A stretch of 64,000 nucleotides of DNA from Pelagibacterium halotolerans B2 (GTDB taxonomy: Bacteria > Pseudomonadota > Alphaproteobacteria > Rhizobiales > Devosiaceae), in contig NC_016078.1 of assembly GCF_000230555.1 (NCBI RefSeq), positions 3,495,001 to 3,559,000 on the forward strand. Reading direction: 5' to 3'. The notes under the pieces are model-generated. The model ran no database searches. It worked only from the letters and a program-made list of their open reading frames with translations, and was not told the DNA's origin. Positions 9,662 through 20,289 of this stretch are shown piece by piece; position 1 is the stretch's first letter, and each line of letters begins with the position of its first letter. A program made the position numbers and the translations under genes.

Positions 9662-10042
9662 TCAGGGGATATCCTGGGCTGCATGACAGGTGATCGGTTC
9701 GGCCTCGGCATCCTCGGTGCCATCCATGACGTTGGTGAACATCGCCTCGTTCCCGCGCGACCACCATTCGTACTGCCCCGAAACATAGCGGGCGCCGGAG
9801 GCTGAGATGACGTTGGCGAAAATCATCTCTTCGCCCTCGATCGGAACGATGGCGAGAAAGGTTGGATGCGCATTGATGTAGTGCACTGTCATCGGCTCGT
9901 CGATGCCGTCGCACTGATAGGTGACAATATCGCGCTGGGCGTTGCCCTCGAATTCGAGAACCAATTGCATGGAGGTCTCCACGGCACCGGCGGGAAGTGC
10001 GGACATGGCCAGGCAAGCGGCGAGCATAGGGGATTTCATCAT
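9662..10042 (-). CDS. MliC-like (C-type lysozyme inhibitor fold) secreted protein
   Basis: A 126-residue protein with a signal peptide (cleavage near PAGAVE, residue 20). The pattern VTYQCDG, then SASGARYVSGQYEWWSRGNEA is the MliC/PliC signature (conserved Ser, Lys/Arg and Tyr region that docks into lysozyme). It has no lipobox Cys, so it is periplasmic rather than lipid-anchored. Its place between azlD and ureE, in the same orientation, suggests co-transcription with urease genes but no functional link is evident. Confidence 0.7.
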   Translation of the reverse strand: MMKSPMLAACLAMSALPAGAVETSMQLVLEFEGNAQRDIVTYQCDGIDEPMTVHYINAHPTFLAIVPIEGEEMIFANVISASGARYVSGQYEWWSRGNEAMFTNVMDGTEDAEAEPITCHAAQDIP

Positions 10043-10108
10043 CGACCTCCTGTGATTTGGCCCATGAACCCTACCATTCGATTCCCGGCAGCACCATGAC
10101 GGGCCCGA

Positions 10109-10429
10109 TCAAACAATGGCAAAGACCAGACCGTACACAACAGCTCCGCCCAGCGTCGCAAGTGATACGTCGCGGCGCCAGTAGTATATCGCGATTACGG
10201 CTCCCGAACCCAATACGAGCGGGGCAATCGCGTGCAGTTCGGGCGACACCATCGGCAGGATGGCGCCCACATAAAGCGCGGCAATGGCTGCGGGTCCGGT
10301 TGCAGACAAAAACCGGCTCAGGGGTGCCTCGGGATTACCCGTCCCGCGCATGAACCGCGTCGGCAGAAAGCGCAGCATCCAGGTGCCCAGCCCGACGAGC
10401 AGCGTAACGATCAGAAACTCGGTATTCAT
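10109..10429 (-). CDS. azlD: AzlD family branched-chain amino acid exporter subunit
   Basis: A 106-residue protein with four hydrophobic segments and the AzlD features TWMLRFLPTRFM and PLSRFLSATGPAAIAALY. AzlD pairs with AzlC to export branched-chain amino acids and analogues. Its ATG overlaps the azlC stop by 4 bp. A longer reading frame to 10807 is an artefact antisense-shifted over azlC. Confidence 0.85.
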   Translation of the reverse strand: MNTEFLIVTLLVGLGTWMLRFLPTRFMRGTGNPEAPLSRFLSATGPAAIAALYVGAILPMVSPELHAIAPLVLGSGAVIAIYYWRRDVSLATLGGAVVYGLVFAIV

Positions 10430-11151
10430 GTTCGCCTCCGGATCACCAGACCCGACAGCGCTCCCACGACCATTCCGCCCAATATTCCCACTGTCGGCGA
10501 AACAAGGACAATCAACGGCAATGTAAGGCATGCGGTGACGATCACCACGGGGATGTGCTCTTTGGTCAGGAGCGAAAGCACCATGGCCAGAAACAGCGCC
10601 GGCATGAGAAAACCCATGGCCGCATCGACCGCCGGCCACGCCGCGAGCGACGTGCCCAGCAGCGACCCGATAGCCGTGCCGATCACCCAGGACAGATAGG
10701 GACCGGCGGCGACCCCGAACATGAAGCGCGGCGAAAAATGTTCCTTTGTTCGGTTGATTGCAATGATCGCCGAACCGAATGCGCCGTCGGAAAGAAAAAA
10801 GCTCCACGCCCAGGCATGACGTCGGGTCGCCCGGTCCCGCGCGGCTTCGAGGATCGCCGGGCCGTAAAAAACGTGCCGGAGATTGGTCGCGATGATTGAA
10901 AGTGCGGTGACCAGGATCGGAGCGCCCGCTCCGACCAGAGCGAGAACCAGAAACTGGCTTGCTCCTGCATAAACGACCGCTGAGAGCATAATTGCCTCGA
11001 GCGCCGAAAACCCCGCCTTGATCGCGGCAATGCCGAACGCGATGCCGACCGGTACATACCCGATGGCTATGGGCGTTGACGCACTTGCGCCGGAACGGAA
11101 ACTGGCAAGGGGAGCGGGCATGGAAGGGTTGTAACGGATGGATAGGCCCAT
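10426..11151 (-). CDS. azlC: AzlC family branched-chain amino acid exporter subunit
   Basis: A 241-residue membrane protein. Family marks: IAIGYVPVGIAFGIAAIKAG, YAGASQFLVLALVGAG and TNLRHVFYGP. An inner ATG at about residue 11 (MPAPLASF) is also a plausible start. It would form an export channel with AzlD. It lies 58 bp after ureC; amino-acid export genes inside a urease operon are unusual. Confidence 0.85.
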   Translation of the reverse strand: MGLSIRYNPSMPAPLASFRSGASASTPIAIGYVPVGIAFGIAAIKAGFSALEAIMLSAVVYAGASQFLVLALVGAGAPILVTALSIIATNLRHVFYGPAILEAARDRATRRHAWAWSFFLSDGAFGSAIIAINRTKEHFSPRFMFGVAAGPYLSWVIGTAIGSLLGTSLAAWPAVDAAMGFLMPALFLAMVLSLLTKEHIPVVIVTACLTLPLIVLVSPTVGILGGMVVGALSGLVIRRRT

Positions 11152-11209
11152 CCTCTATAGGGCCGATCCATCGTGAAAGCCAGCCGCGACCTCGGTGCTT
11201 GCTCGTGTT

Positions 11210-12922
<1,713 letters not shown>

Positions 12923-13079
12923 GCTTAGCTCCTTGTCACAGGGGAATGCCGCCACCCGGGCGGCTTGAGTACAATTTGAGTGCGTCCGATTGCCTCGAAA
13001 CAGAATGCAACCTCCGGCCTGCTTGCCCGTTTGTAGGCTCCAGAGGGGCGGTAAAACCGAACTCAAACGGAGAATGAAA

Positions 13080-13751
13080 ATGAATAAGCTCTCTGCTCTT
13101 GCTCTTGGTACGGCTCTGACTTTGTCGATGCCGTTTGCAGCTTTCGCCCAGGATGCCGACGCCGGTGTCACCCTTGACGGCGGCGTCCAGACCGAACTGG
13201 GTGGCGAAGACGCCGGGGCCGACGTTGGTGTCGATGCCGGTGTTGATGCCGGTGTCGACGCTGGCATGCCTTCGGAAGACGCCGGTGATATGAGCGTCGA
13301 CGTGGGTGCCGATGCTTCGGCTGGTGCCTACACCTACGCCGATCTTGACGACGCGATTCACGGTGCGGGGACTGCCGATTTTTCGGCTGTGACCGCCGAT
13401 ACCGAGATTGAAATCGTTGAAATCTCTTCGCTTGGCGAGGACGGTGAATTTACTGCCGATGCCTTTGCCGAAGCGCGTGGCGACTTCCAGGCCGATATCG
13501 ACCTGCTGCAGTCCAATATTTCGGGCAATGCAGACATCACCGCCGCTCTTGAGGCCGAAGGCTACACCGATAGCGACGTTGTCGCGGTCTGGACCCAGGC
13601 CGATGGATCGCTGACGATCTTCGTTGACAGCCAGAGCTCTGCTGAAGCCGAGGCGGCCGAAGAGGCCGGACTTGCCGATGATGCCATGGAATCCGACATG
13701 AGTGTCGAAGGCGAGGGCGACGCCTCTGTTGAAGGCGAAGTGGCGCAGTAA
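13080..13751 (+). CDS. Secreted highly acidic protein with Gly-Val-Asp-Ala repeats, unknown function
   Basis: A 223-residue product not recognised as a named family. The ATG at 13080 follows GGAG by 7 bp; an ATG 6 bp earlier is possible. Signal peptide to about residue 23 (FAAFAQ), then an Asp/Ala/Gly/Val-rich stretch with three tandem GVDA units (about residues 49-62), a central region with alternating acidic residues (residues 80-195), and an acidic Glu-rich tail. Almost no basic residues in the mature part. It sits on the opposite strand between ureB and ureC and ends in a good terminator. Possible cation-binding or envelope role is only a guess. Confidence 0.75.
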   Translation: MNKLSALALGTALTLSMPFAAFAQDADAGVTLDGGVQTELGGEDAGADVGVDAGVDAGVDAGMPSEDAGDMSVDVGADASAGAYTYADLDDAIHGAGTADFSAVTADTEIEIVEISSLGEDGEFTADAFAEARGDFQADIDLLQSNISGNADITAALEAEGYTDSDVVAVWTQADGSLTIFVDSQSSAEAEAAEEAGLADDAMESDMSVEGEGDASVEGEVAQ

Positions 13752-13773
13752 GCGCCGATATGACCATGATGGC

Positions 13774-13806
13774 GGGCGGGGTGCTATGGCACTCCGCCCC
13801 TTTTCT
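13774..13806 (+). terminator. Rho-independent terminator after the acidic secreted-protein gene
   Basis: An 11-bp GC-rich stem (GGGCGGGGTGC / GCACTCCGCCC, one G-T pair), loop TATG, then CTTTTCTT. It starts 23 bp after the stop at 13751, so the gene is a monocistronic insert between ureB and ureC. Confidence 0.75.
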
Positions 13807-13839
13807 TGCCCGAAATATGCAATCCCGGCTAAATTCATC

Positions 13840-14151
13840 TCACCGATCCAGGGATCCCATGACCATCTGACGAAAACCGAACACCCGGCGGTCGCCATCG
13901 AGAGCCACGAGGGTCACTTCGCGGGTCTGGCCCGGCTCGAAACGCACTGCGGTACCAGCGGCGATATCGAGCCGCATCCCACGGGCCCGCTCTCTGTCGA
14001 ATACCAGTCCGGCATTGGTTTCATAAAAATGGTAATGGCTGCCCACCTGGATGGGCCGGTCGCCGCTGTTGGCGACTTCGAGCGTAGCCATTTCGCGGCC
14101 CACGTTGAGTTCGATGTCGCCGTTTTTGGGGATGATTTCGCCTGGGATCAT
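13840..14151 (-). CDS. ureB: Urease subunit beta UreB
   Basis: A 103-residue subunit beginning [16 protein letters not shown], the standard UreB start, and containing [12 protein letters not shown]. The chosen ATG (14149-14151) follows AAGGG and lies 11 bp after the ureJ stop; an open frame to 14193 overlaps ureJ. Structural partner of UreA and UreC in the urease trimer. Confidence 0.95.
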   Translation of the reverse strand: MIPGEIIPKNGDIELNVGREMATLEVANSGDRPIQVGSHYHFYETNAGLVFDRERARGMRLDIAAGTAVRFEPGQTREVTLVALDGDRRVFGFRQMVMGSLDR

Positions 14152-14161
14152 GTCGCTGCCC

Positions 14162-14755
14162 TTAACCTGCGATAACCAGCCATAGCCCGCCAAGCGCCGT
14201 CAGCCCGCCCGCTATCCGCGTAGCGATGACGCCTCGTGTGGTCGCGAGAATGCGACCCAGACCGACGCCCGCCGCGACACCGACGGTGTGCAGCAATGCG
14301 GTGGCTAAAAGAAAGCCGCCGGCATAGCCGAGCGCTCCCGCTTCACCCATTTCTCCACCGTGTGCATGGCCATGAAAAAGCGCAAAGAATGCAACCACGG
14401 CAGCAACACTGGTCGTGGGCAGCGGCAGAGCGAGAGCCACCATGATGCCGATAAAGATCACCGACGCCAGGATGACCGGCTCGACGAACGGGAGCGGCAT
14501 ACCCGCCAGCGCCGCACCGAACCCCACGGCCATGGTTGCGACAAAGGCCGCCGGCACGGCCCACAGCGCCTTGCCGCCGACTGAAGCGGCCCAAAGCCCC
14601 ACGGCGACCATGGCGAGGATATGGTCGAAGCCGAACAGGGGATGGGTAAACCCGGCGGCAAACGAGCCGTGCTCGACGGGGTCGAGATGGGCGAAGGCCG
14701 GAGCGGTGCCAATCACAACGAGAACAAGTGCTGCAAAAATGCGTCTGAACATCAA
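14162..14755 (-). CDS. ureJ: HupE/UreJ family nickel permease-like protein
   Basis: A 197-residue membrane protein with a signal-like start (cleavage near APAFA) then [31 protein letters not shown]; the H-P-x-x-G-x-D-H motif is the HupE/UreJ nickel-binding mark. A further His cluster, FHGHAHGGE, lies mid-protein. It probably supplies nickel for urease. Placed between ureA and ureB, an arrangement seen in several rhizobial urease clusters. Confidence 0.9.
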   Translation of the reverse strand: MMFRRIFAALVLVVIGTAPAFAHLDPVEHGSFAAGFTHPLFGFDHILAMVAVGLWAASVGGKALWAVPAAFVATMAVGFGAALAGMPLPFVEPVILASVIFIGIMVALALPLPTTSVAAVVAFFALFHGHAHGGEMGEAGALGYAGGFLLATALLHTVGVAAGVGLGRILATTRGVIATRIAGGLTALGGLWLVIAG

Positions 14756-14763
14756 TAGGCTCC

Positions 14764-15066
14764 TCAGCGAATGGGTGAATGGACGGTGACGAGCTTGGTC
14801 CCATCGGGAAAGGTCGCCTCGACCTGGATGTCGTGGATCATCTCTGCGATGCCCTCCATGACCTGCTCGCGCGAAATGACATGCGCGCCCGCCTCCATCA
14901 GCTCGGCGACCGGACGTCCATCACGCGCGCCTTCGATAACGAAGTCGGTAATCAGCGCGATGGCTTCGGGATGGTTTAGCTTGACCCCGCGTTCCAGCCT
15001 GCGCCGCGCCACCATGGCAGCCATCGAGACCAGCAGCTTGTCTTTTTCGCGCGGTGTGAGGTTCAT
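14764..15066 (-). CDS. ureA: Urease subunit gamma UreA
   Basis: A 100-residue subunit with the typical start [20 protein letters not shown], central [20 protein letters not shown], and C-terminal [17 protein letters not shown]. Normal length for the separate gamma subunit. 12 bp after ureD, 8 bp before ureJ. Confidence 0.97.
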   Translation of the reverse strand: MNLTPREKDKLLVSMAAMVARRRLERGVKLNHPEAIALITDFVIEGARDGRPVAELMEAGAHVISREQVMEGIAEMIHDIQVEATFPDGTKLVTVHSPIR

Positions 15067-15078
15067 GATGCCTCCTTC

Positions 15079-15921
15079 TTAAAGTGACCAGAGCTTGGGC
15101 ACCGCCCCGGCTCCCGAAAGCGCGGCAATTGCCGGCATGATGATCTTGCGCAGTTGATAGCCTGAACGGCCCGTCGCCCGCAGCACGATTTTGTCCCCGA
15201 TACGGGAAACCCCGGCAGTGGGAAAATTGCCGACCAGCGTCTTGAGTTTTTCGATATGCCGCTCGGCATCCTTTGCGACATAGCACAGCGTTCCGTAGGC
15301 ACGCGCTCCATTTAAGAGCGCGCTGTTGTTGCGCGCCATCATGTCGCCGGCGTCGATCCGGGCCGACTCGGCGTGAATCAGCGTGCCGCCCCGCCACACG
15401 CGCCAGCTGTCCGAGATCGAGGCCGAAAGGGCCTCTTCCCCGTGCGCCTCGCGCCCGAGAATGACTGCTTCCAGCCCGAGGAATGTGGCGTCTGCCGCCA
15501 TGTCCACATCCAGCGTTCGATCCAGTGCCGAGCCGTCGAACACAATGGTTTCCTGCGGCAACCAGTCGAGCCTTGCACCTGCTTCGATGGTCAGGCGGGA
15601 ATCCACGCGCGCTGCGCCGCCGCTGGAGCGATAGATGCGTTCGCACGCCTGGGTGGTGACAACGAGACGCGTTTCGGCAGCAGCCTGCGCCGACCAACCC
15701 ATTTTGTCGCCGCCGGTCAGCCCTCCCGATGTGTTGATGAGCACCGCCTCGAGCCAGTTCCCATAGGCCCTGGGCACGCGAATCTTGCCGCAGCCAGATT
15801 GATAGAGCGTATCGAGCACCGACAACCCGTCGCGCGATTTGGTTGTGACGCGGCCATCACCTTCTGCGCGTTGCAATGTGGGCGCAGCACCACCCTGGAA
15901 AACCGGACTCTCAAGCATCAA
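15079..15921 (-). CDS. ureD: Urease accessory protein UreD
   Basis: A 280-residue protein with the UreD/UreH signatures GRVTTKSRDGLSVLDTLYQ, NTSGGLTGGD and TQACERIYRS, plus LDWLPQETIVFDGS. It scaffolds UreF-UreG binding to apo-urease. The start overlaps the urtE stop by 4 bp, so urease activation is transcriptionally tied to the urea importer. Confidence 0.94.
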   Translation of the reverse strand: MMLESPVFQGGAAPTLQRAEGDGRVTTKSRDGLSVLDTLYQSGCGKIRVPRAYGNWLEAVLINTSGGLTGGDKMGWSAQAAAETRLVVTTQACERIYRSSGGAARVDSRLTIEAGARLDWLPQETIVFDGSALDRTLDVDMAADATFLGLEAVILGREAHGEEALSASISDSWRVWRGGTLIHAESARIDAGDMMARNNSALLNGARAYGTLCYVAKDAERHIEKLKTLVGNFPTAGVSRIGDKIVLRATGRSGYQLRKIIMPAIAALSGAGAVPKLWSL

Positions 15922-16619
15922 ACCATCAAATGCCGTTTGACATTGGGATCGTCCAGATCGGAGGCGGGGCCCTCATGCATGATCTCGCCGCGATCCATGA
16001 CATAGATATGGTCACTCAATTCGCGGCAGAAATCGAGATATTGTTCGACCAGAAGGATGGTCATACCCATTTCATCGCGCAAAAACTGCAGTGCTCGCCC
16101 GATATCCTTGATGATCGAAGGCTGGATGCCTTCGGTGGGCTCGTCGAGCACCAAAAGATTGGGGCGCGTGACCATGGCGCGGCCAATGGCCAATTGCTGT
16201 TGCTGGCCGCCCGAAAGGTCGCCACCACGGCGTCCCAGCATGGATTTGAGCACTGGAAACAGCTCGAACACGGCCTGGGGGATAGAGCGATCCTTCGCTT
16301 TGAGCGGTGCATAGCCGGTAAGCAGGTTTTCCTTGACCGTCAGCAACGGAAAAATCTCGCGTCCCTGGGGCACATATCCGATGCCCATTCGCGCCCGCGC
16401 ATAGGGCGGTGTCCGCTTGAGTTCAGAACCCTCGAGCGAAATCGTGCCGCTAGAGATCGGGTGCGTGCCCGTTATCGCGCGCAACAGCGATGACTTTCCC
16501 ACTCCGTTGCGCCCCAGAACCGAGGTGATCTTGTTGGATTGCGCGGTGATCGAAACCGTCTTGAGCGCCTGTGCAGCACCATAGTGCAAATCGATATCTG
16601 TAACGGTCAGTGTCGTCAT
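15918..16619 (-). CDS. urtE: Urea ABC transporter ATP-binding subunit UrtE
   Basis: A 233-residue LivF-like ATPase. Walker A GRNGVGKSS at residues 36-44, signature LSGGQQQQLAIGRAM, Walker B LLVLDEPTEGIQPSII, H-loop near residue 200. The IQPSII after Walker B is typical of UrtE. With UrtD it drives urea import through UrtBC. 2 bp gap to urtD, 4 bp overlap with ureD. Confidence 0.94.
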   Translation of the reverse strand: MTTLTVTDIDLHYGAAQALKTVSITAQSNKITSVLGRNGVGKSSLLRAITGTHPISSGTISLEGSELKRTPPYARARMGIGYVPQGREIFPLLTVKENLLTGYAPLKAKDRSIPQAVFELFPVLKSMLGRRGGDLSGGQQQQLAIGRAMVTRPNLLVLDEPTEGIQPSIIKDIGRALQFLRDEMGMTILLVEQYLDFCRELSDHIYVMDRGEIMHEGPASDLDDPNVKRHLMV

Positions 16620-16621
16620 GC

Positions 16622-17377
16622 TCAGCGCCCCAGATAGCGTTCAATGACAAGCGGGTCGGCCGAAACGTGCTCCAGCGAACCCTGCGCGAGCACGGCGCCC
16701 TCGGCCAGACACGTCACCCGGCAATCGAGATCGCGCACAAAACTCATGTCGTGTTCCACGACAACCACCGAATGATGTTTGGCGATCGACTTGAGCAATT
16801 TGGACGTCTCCTCGGTTTCGGCGTCGGTCATCCCCGCCACCGGCTCGTCGACCAGAAGGAGCTTGGGATCCTGGGCAAGCAGCATGCCGATTTCGAGCCA
16901 TTGTTTTTGACCGTGAGACAGGTTGGCGGCGTATTCGTCCTGCCTGTGCGAGAGTCGCACAGTGTCCAGTATCTCCGCGATACGGTCGGTATCGGTTTCG
17001 TCACGCGTATAGAGCCATGACGAAAACACCCCACGCGGCTTTTTCAGCGCCAGTTCGATATTGTCCCACACGGTATGGCTCTCGAATACCGTGGGTTTCT
17101 GGAATTTGCGCCCGATCCCCATATTGGCGATCTCGGCTTCGTCCTTTTTTGTAAGATCGACACCGCCCTCAAAAAACACCTCGCCCGTATCGGGTCGCGT
17201 CTTGCCGGTGATGATATCCATCATTGTGGTCTTGCCCGCGCCATTGGGGCCGATGATCGCCTGCAGTTCATCGCGCTGAACAACCAGCGAGAGCGCATTG
17301 AGTGCCTTAAAGCCATCGAAAGTAACCGAGACGCCGTCGAGATAAAGAAGCGAGTCGTTGCGAAGAGTGTCGATCAT
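16622..17377 (-). CDS. urtD: Urea ABC transporter ATP-binding subunit UrtD
   Basis: A 251-residue LivG-like ATPase: Walker A GPNGAGKTT, FQKPTVFESHTVWDNIELAL (Q-loop region typical of UrtD), signature LSHGQKQWLEIGMLL and Walker B LLLVDEPVAGMTD. The ATG at 17375-17377 lies 5 bp after the urtC stop; the frame is open to 17608 but that part overlaps the urtC C-terminus. Confidence 0.94.
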   Translation of the reverse strand: MIDTLRNDSLLYLDGVSVTFDGFKALNALSLVVQRDELQAIIGPNGAGKTTMMDIITGKTRPDTGEVFFEGGVDLTKKDEAEIANMGIGRKFQKPTVFESHTVWDNIELALKKPRGVFSSWLYTRDETDTDRIAEILDTVRLSHRQDEYAANLSHGQKQWLEIGMLLAQDPKLLLVDEPVAGMTDAETEETSKLLKSIAKHHSVVVVEHDMSFVRDLDCRVTCLAEGAVLAQGSLEHVSADPLVIERYLGR

Positions 17378-17382
17378 ACCGG

Positions 17383-18603
17383 TTACTCCGCGGGTGAGGG
17401 CTTGGCGCCGTCGGGCGCGTCGCCGGTGCGATGAGAGCGCGATTTGGCGGTCGGTGGCGCCGGCGGTTCGGGATCGCTTTGTGCTTCGGCAACGGTTGAA
17501 TGCCGGCGCTGTCTTAGCTTTGCGGAGGCAGCGGTGAAAAGGCCCACAATTCCCTTGGGGATGAACAGCGTCACGAACACGAACATGCCGCCCAGAATAA
17601 ACAACCAAAGATCGGCGAAGGTGCCGGTGAAATAGGACTTGGCGGCATTGACGACCACTGCCCCGATGATGGGCCCGACCAGCGTCCCACGTCCCCCAAC
17701 GGCGGTCCAGATCACAACCTCAATGGAATTGGCCGGTGCAAATTCACCCGGATTGATGATGCCCACCTGCGGCACGTAAAGCGCACCCGCCAATCCCGCC
17801 ATGGCGGCCGATACCGTGAAGGCGAAGAGCTTTACGTTTTCCACGCGATAGCCGATGAACCGCGTCCTGCTTTCGGCATCGCGGACCGCAACCATGACCT
17901 TGCCGAGCTTGGAGCGCACGATCAGCGAACACAGGATAAAGCACAGGGCCAGAAGGATCGCCGAGGCGGCGAACAGCGACGCGCGGGTCGTCTGAGCTGG
18001 GATTGGCGCGCCAAGGATATCACGGAAGTCGGTCAGCCCGTTATTGCCGCCAAAACCCATGTCGTTGCGGAAAAAGGCGAGCATCAGGGCATAGGTGAGG
18101 GCTTGGGTAATGATCGAAAGATAGACGCCCGTCACCCGGCTTCTGAACGCGAACCAGCCGAACACGAAGGCGAGAAGGCCTGGAACGAAGGCCATCATGA
18201 TGGCTGCGAACCAGAACAGGTCGAACCCCTGCCAGTACCAAGGAAGCTCCTGGTACCCCAGAAACACCATGAAATCGGGCAATACGGGGTTGCCGTACAC
18301 CCCGCGGGTGCCGATCTGACGCATCAGGTACATGCCCATGGCATAACCACCCAGGGCAAAGAACGCCCCGTGGCCAAGCGATAGGATGCCGCAATAGCCC
18401 CAGACCAGATCGAGCGCCAGCGCCAGGGTCGCATAGGTCAGGTACTGACCCATGAGCGGTACGAGATAATTGGGTACGCGCAATGGATGGCCAACGGGCA
18501 ACAAGAGATTGGATAGTGGCACTGCGATGGCAAAGGCGAGAAGGATCGCCACCACCCATACCGCTTTTGCGCCAAGCTTTTCGAAGATCTTGCCGGTAAT
18601 CAT
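17383..18603 (-). CDS. urtC: Urea ABC transporter permease UrtC
   Basis: A 406-residue LivM-like permease. The ATG at 18601-18603 overlaps the urtB stop by 4 bp. Membrane segments begin at about residue 14; WGYCGILSLGHGAFFALGGYAMG and TQALTYALMLAFFRNDMGFGGNNGLT are UrtC hallmarks. The C-terminal 60 residues are charged and cytoplasmic. Forms the urea channel with UrtB. Confidence 0.94.
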   Translation of the reverse strand: MITGKIFEKLGAKAVWVVAILLAFAIAVPLSNLLLPVGHPLRVPNYLVPLMGQYLTYATLALALDLVWGYCGILSLGHGAFFALGGYAMGMYLMRQIGTRGVYGNPVLPDFMVFLGYQELPWYWQGFDLFWFAAIMMAFVPGLLAFVFGWFAFRSRVTGVYLSIITQALTYALMLAFFRNDMGFGGNNGLTDFRDILGAPIPAQTTRASLFAASAILLALCFILCSLIVRSKLGKVMVAVRDAESRTRFIGYRVENVKLFAFTVSAAMAGLAGALYVPQVGIINPGEFAPANSIEVVIWTAVGGRGTLVGPIIGAVVVNAAKSYFTGTFADLWLFILGGMFVFVTLFIPKGIVGLFTAASAKLRQRRHSTVAEAQSDPEPPAPPTAKSRSHRTGDAPDGAKPSPAE

Positions 18604-20213
18604 GCTTCCACCGCCCGTCCTTTGAGCGCGAAGAGCCCGCGGGGGCGGCGCTGGATGAACAAGATTATGAGGACCAGGATCAGTATCTTGGCGAGCACCG
18701 CGCCGGCGTAGGGTTCCAGGAACTTGTTGGCAACGCCGAGCGTCAGGGCACCCACCAGCGTTCCCCACAGATTGCCCACGCCGCCGAATACCACGACCAT
18801 GAAGCTGTCGATGATGTAGCTCTGTCCCAGATTGGGCGAGACGTTGTCGATCTGGCTTAATGCAACGCCCGCAAGACCGGCAACACCGGACCCGAGCCCA
18901 AACGTCATCGCATCAACCCATGGGGTGCGAATGCCCATGGCCGACGCCATGCGACGGTTTTGCGTTACTGCCCGCATCTGCAGACCAAGGGGCGTCTTGT
19001 TGAGGACCAGAAGCAAAAGAGCAAAGACAACCAGCGCGAACACCACGATCCACATGCGGTTCCAGGTGATGGCCAGGCCCCCCAGCTCGAATGCACCCGA
19101 CATCCATGATGGATTGCCGACCTCGCGATTGGTGGCGCCGAAGATGGTTCGCACGCCCTGCTGGATGATGAGCGAAAGCCCCCATGTTGCTAGCAGCGTT
19201 TCGAGTGGACGGCCATAGAGCCAGCGGATGATACCGCGCTCTATGGCGACCCCGATCAGCCCCGTGACAGCGAAAGCCACGGGGATGGCAATTGTGAGCG
19301 AATAATCGAACAGCTCCGGGCTTGTGGTCCGGATGACTTCCTGCACCATGAAGGTAACATACGCCCCGATCATCACCATCTCGCCATGCGCCATGTTGAT
19401 GACGCCCATGACGCCGAATGTGATGGCGAGCCCGATGGCGGCAAGCAGCAACACCGAACCCAGCGACACGCCGTACCAGACGTTCTGGCCCACGCCCCAC
19501 AGTGCGAGCGACTGGTTGATGCTGGCGATCCCGGCTTCGATGTTGACGCGCTCCGCTTCGGAAGCGTTTGGCAGATTGGCGTTGAGGATTCCCAACGCCT
19601 GCCGGTCTCCGCGCGCGGCGATTGTTGCGACGGCGGCGGCGAAATCGGCCTCGCTGATCTCGGAGTTGAGCATAGAAGCGGCGCGTGCCTCTTCCATGAC
19701 CTTGCGCACACCGGAATTGTCTTCTTGGGCCAGCGCGGCATCGAGAAGTTCGATATTTTCCGGATCGGCGGCGCTGAACATCTGTTCGGCGGCGGCGCGG
19801 CGGGTGGCCGGATCCTCGCTCATGAGCGTAAGCGAGCCCACGGCTGCGGCGATATCTCGGCGCAGCGAATTGTTGATGCGGATGACGCTCATCTCTCCGG
19901 TGGCGTCCAGCTCGGCTTGGGTGCCGGTCAGCGCGTCGATGTAAGTGTTGCGGCCCGTCTGAATGAAGATGCCACCATTGTCGGCTTCGTAAAGTTCGCC
20001 TTCGCCCAGACCCTGAAGGATAGGCAGCGCGGCGTCTTCCCCGCTCGCAACCAGTGCGGCAACCGCGTCGCGCAAATCGCCAAGGCTCGCATCATACATG
20101 CCGGGGACAATTTCGGCGACGGTTTGCGCCTTTGCGCTCGGGGCTGCAAATGCGGCGAGCGCGACAAACAGCAGAGCCAGGAACGGTCTGCCAAGCCGAT
20201 TGAGACTGCGCAT
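18600..20213 (-). CDS. urtB: Urea ABC transporter permease UrtB
   Basis: A 537-residue permease. Unlike LivH it has a signal peptide (to about residue 28, SAKAQ) and a 200-residue periplasmic N-terminal domain before the permease, which begins near residue 230 (LGSVLLLAAIGLAITFGVMGVINMAHGE). This long form is characteristic of UrtB. The ATG at 20211-20213 is preferred over the open frame to 20477, which crosses the intercistronic hairpin and the urtA end. Confidence 0.94.
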   Translation of the reverse strand: MRSLNRLGRPFLALLFVALAAFAAPSAKAQTVAEIVPGMYDASLGDLRDAVAALVASGEDAALPILQGLGEGELYEADNGGIFIQTGRNTYIDALTGTQAELDATGEMSVIRINNSLRRDIAAAVGSLTLMSEDPATRRAAAEQMFSAADPENIELLDAALAQEDNSGVRKVMEEARAASMLNSEISEADFAAAVATIAARGDRQALGILNANLPNASEAERVNIEAGIASINQSLALWGVGQNVWYGVSLGSVLLLAAIGLAITFGVMGVINMAHGEMVMIGAYVTFMVQEVIRTTSPELFDYSLTIAIPVAFAVTGLIGVAIERGIIRWLYGRPLETLLATWGLSLIIQQGVRTIFGATNREVGNPSWMSGAFELGGLAITWNRMWIVVFALVVFALLLLVLNKTPLGLQMRAVTQNRRMASAMGIRTPWVDAMTFGLGSGVAGLAGVALSQIDNVSPNLGQSYIIDSFMVVVFGGVGNLWGTLVGALTLGVANKFLEPYAGAVLAKILILVLIILFIQRRPRGLFALKGRAVEA

Positions 20214-20251
20214 GGCGCGTTCCCTTCTCACAATCGAGCCGTAAGGAAAGT

Positions 20252-20273
20252 CCGGGGGCGATACCGCCCCCGG
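20252..20273 (-). terminator. Intercistronic hairpin between urtA and urtB
   Basis: A perfect 9-bp stem (CCGGGGGCG / CGCCCCCGG) with loop ATAC, about 17 bp after the urtA stop and 39 bp before urtB. No long T-run follows. It probably stabilises the urtA message or attenuates read-through so the binding protein exceeds the membrane complex, as with the ugpB hairpin. Confidence 0.55.
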
Positions 20274-20289
20274 GGAGAACGATGGCCGA

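Noticed and set aside
12923..13267. 115-codon N-terminal extension of ureC
   Set aside because: It is antisense to the acidic secreted-protein gene and precedes the conserved UreC start; the repetitive Ala/Ser/Thr/Pro text mirrors the GVDA repeat.
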